Below are positions 21,451 to 22,128 of a stretch of DNA of 22,128 bases, in pieces. The number at the start of each line of letters is the position of its first letter. The stretch's first letter is position 1. The position numbers and the translations under genes are program-made. The notes under the pieces are model-generated. The model was not told where the DNA came from. It saw only the letters and a program-made list of their open reading frames with translations, and did no database searches. The DNA is from a virus: the IMG/VR virus record IMGVR_UViG_3300028175_000030, positions 1 through 22,128 of that record; one strand, given 5' to 3'.

Positions 21451-21849
21451 CTAATCGCTAGCGATTAATAAATCACCAGTGCCTTGAAAACTAATTGCGG
21501 ATGTCACCATCCCATCCATCGAAGAGTCCACACTTAATCCAGTGATTAATATGTTCCCTGCTAGTTTTGGATCAGCACTACCCGCAGTTGAACCACCAGG
21601 ATAGGCTACTAATGCTACTTCTACTCCTGCATCAATTGCACTTTGTATGATACCTACATCTGTAACATCATAATATATATCTGCACTACCACTCCATTCT
21701 TTTAAATTTGATTTAAAAGATCGGGATGTGTCACCCATTACTGTGCGTTCAACTGTGTTAATGCTGCTCGCAATACTATAATTGCGAAGGGATGCCATTG
21801 CACTCCCACCAATTGATAATGTACCTTCTTGTCCTGTATGTGTTGTCAT
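21451..21849 (-). CDS. Major tail (tube) protein
   Basis: This 132-residue protein begins MTTHTGQEGTLSIGGSAMAS and has 'SINTVERTVMGDTSRSFKSN', 'LKEWSGSADIYYDVTDVGII', 'AYPGGSTAGSADPKLAG' and a terminal 'SFQGTGDLL'. That is the recognisable order of siphophage major tail proteins ('HTG..G', 'D.S.MGD..R', 'W.GS....YD..D', '...F.G.G'). It should polymerise into the tail tube and be one of the most abundant late proteins. The ATG overlaps the stop of the 53-aa gene as ATGA. The end of the gene coincides with a 16-bp palindrome. Confidence 0.9.
   Translation of the reverse strand: MTTHTGQEGTLSIGGSAMASLRNYSIASSINTVERTVMGDTSRSFKSNLKEWSGSADIYYDVTDVGIIQSAIDAGVEVALVAYPGGSTAGSADPKLAGNILITGLSVDSSMDGMVTSAISFQGTGDLLIASD
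21452..21467. repeat. 16-bp perfect palindrome at the end of the major tail gene
   Basis: TAATCGCTAGCGATTA is its own reverse complement and overlaps the last codons and stop of the major tail gene. In RNA it could fold as a six-bp stem with CTAG loop. There is no T tract. A processing or stability element is possible, but one such palindrome in 22 kb can also occur by chance. Confidence 0.5.
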
Positions 21850-22007
21850 TCTTCTTTCTCCTTGACTTTGTTAACTTTTTCGACCTTTACGATCTTTTGG
21901 GGGTCTTTGACTTTATTAGTGGCACGCCACCCCTTGGCTTCCCAATCCGATAATATACTAGAATTGATACATCGGGTTCTTTCACCATCTGTTATTTGTA
22001 CTGTCAT
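21846..22007 (-). CDS. Small basic protein upstream of the major tail gene
   Basis: This 53-residue frame begins MTVQITDGERTRCINSSILS, has DWEAKGWRATNKV in the middle and ends in a Lys/Glu-rich tail (KVEKVNKVKEKEE). Short 'W..KGW' proteins of about 50 residues sit before major tail genes in other siphophages; the function is not established. GAGG lies close upstream of the ATG. Both ends overlap neighbours (ATGA), the sign of a tight late operon. There is no membrane segment or clear enzyme motif. Confidence 0.75.
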   Translation of the reverse strand: MTVQITDGERTRCINSSILSDWEAKGWRATNKVKDPQKIVKVEKVNKVKEKEE

Positions 22008-22128
22008 AATTGACCTCGTGTGTATGTATAATATATTTCTAATGTCATTTCAACACTACCAAATGGTTCGACTATATCAAAATCAACAGTAATATCAACA
22101 AGTTGAGTCGATTTAGCATTGCCATTTC
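22004..22128 (-). CDS. C-terminal end of a tail-terminator-type protein (partial)
   Basis: Only the last 40 residues are in the window (NGNAKSTQLVDITVDFDIVE and then FGSVEMTLEIYYTYTRGQL), ending in TGA that overlaps the next start as ATGA. The start lies beyond the right edge. Beta-rich endings of this kind, one gene before the 53-aa protein and the major tail protein, suit a tail-terminator or tail-completion protein. The identification rests mainly on gene order. Confidence 0.6.
   Translation of the reverse strand, partial: NGNAKSTQLVDITVDFDIVEPFGSVEMTLEIYYTYTRGQL

Noticed and set aside
1-22128. Integrase, attachment sites or lysogeny genes
   Set aside because: None is recognisable; the window gives no evidence for or against a temperate lifestyle.

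Overview
The window is part of the genome of a tailed double-stranded DNA phage (Caudoviricetes), most simply a siphovirus. It has a tube-type major tail protein, a frameshifted tail chaperone, a long tape measure and a lambda-J-like tail-tip protein, and no sheath or baseplate-wedge genes. It is AT-rich. Its fibre vocabulary (N-terminus with KGEPLTHEELDNNF, 'QVLKY.G..W.NGTDD' modules, 'MTWP...NLD..DSP.LARP' proteins) is what one meets in aquatic and marine phages, so an aquatic Gram-negative host is a reasonable inference. No host gene, integrase, tRNA or CRISPR array is visible.

Almost everything is read on the minus strand, so the order of expression runs from right to left. (1) 22128-12874, tail morphogenesis: end of a tail-completion-type gene, a 53-aa protein, major tail protein, HK97 gp10-like protein, tail assembly chaperone with a -1 frameshift extension, tape measure, two minor-tail (hub) proteins, a GNAT-like protein and the 1226-aa tail-tip protein. 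Stops and starts overlap as ATGA or TAATG at many junctions. (2) 12877-11245, fibre cassette 1: a fibre with 'QVLKY' modules, then an 'MTWP...NLD' protein. (3) 11180-6455, a replication/early block: a small unknown gene, a divergent plus-strand gene with four cysteines, then a tight operon of a 46-aa protein, a GIY-YIG nuclease, an archaeo-eukaryotic-type primase and an SF3 (D5-like) helicase. (4) 6454-5517, about 940 bp without a convincing gene: two families of short direct repeats, a (TA)12 tract, hairpins and T-tracts. This is the best candidate for a replication origin and/or a transcription barrier. (5) 5516-1, a small membrane protein and fibre cassette 2: a 921-aa fibre, a 67-aa protein, a second 'MTWP...NLD' protein, an Lcl/DUF1566-like adhesin, a terminator, a 132-aa virion protein and a fibre that runs off the left edge.

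The most unusual point is the layout. A self-contained replication set (primase, helicase, iteron-like DNA, GIY-YIG nuclease) sits between two parallel fibre cassettes. Those cassettes share a 113-bp direct repeat (107/113 identical by hand alignment) 7253 bp apart. Recombination between the copies would release a circle of about 7.25 kb with the whole replication set and leave a fused fibre gene. Whether that happens cannot be told from one sequence.
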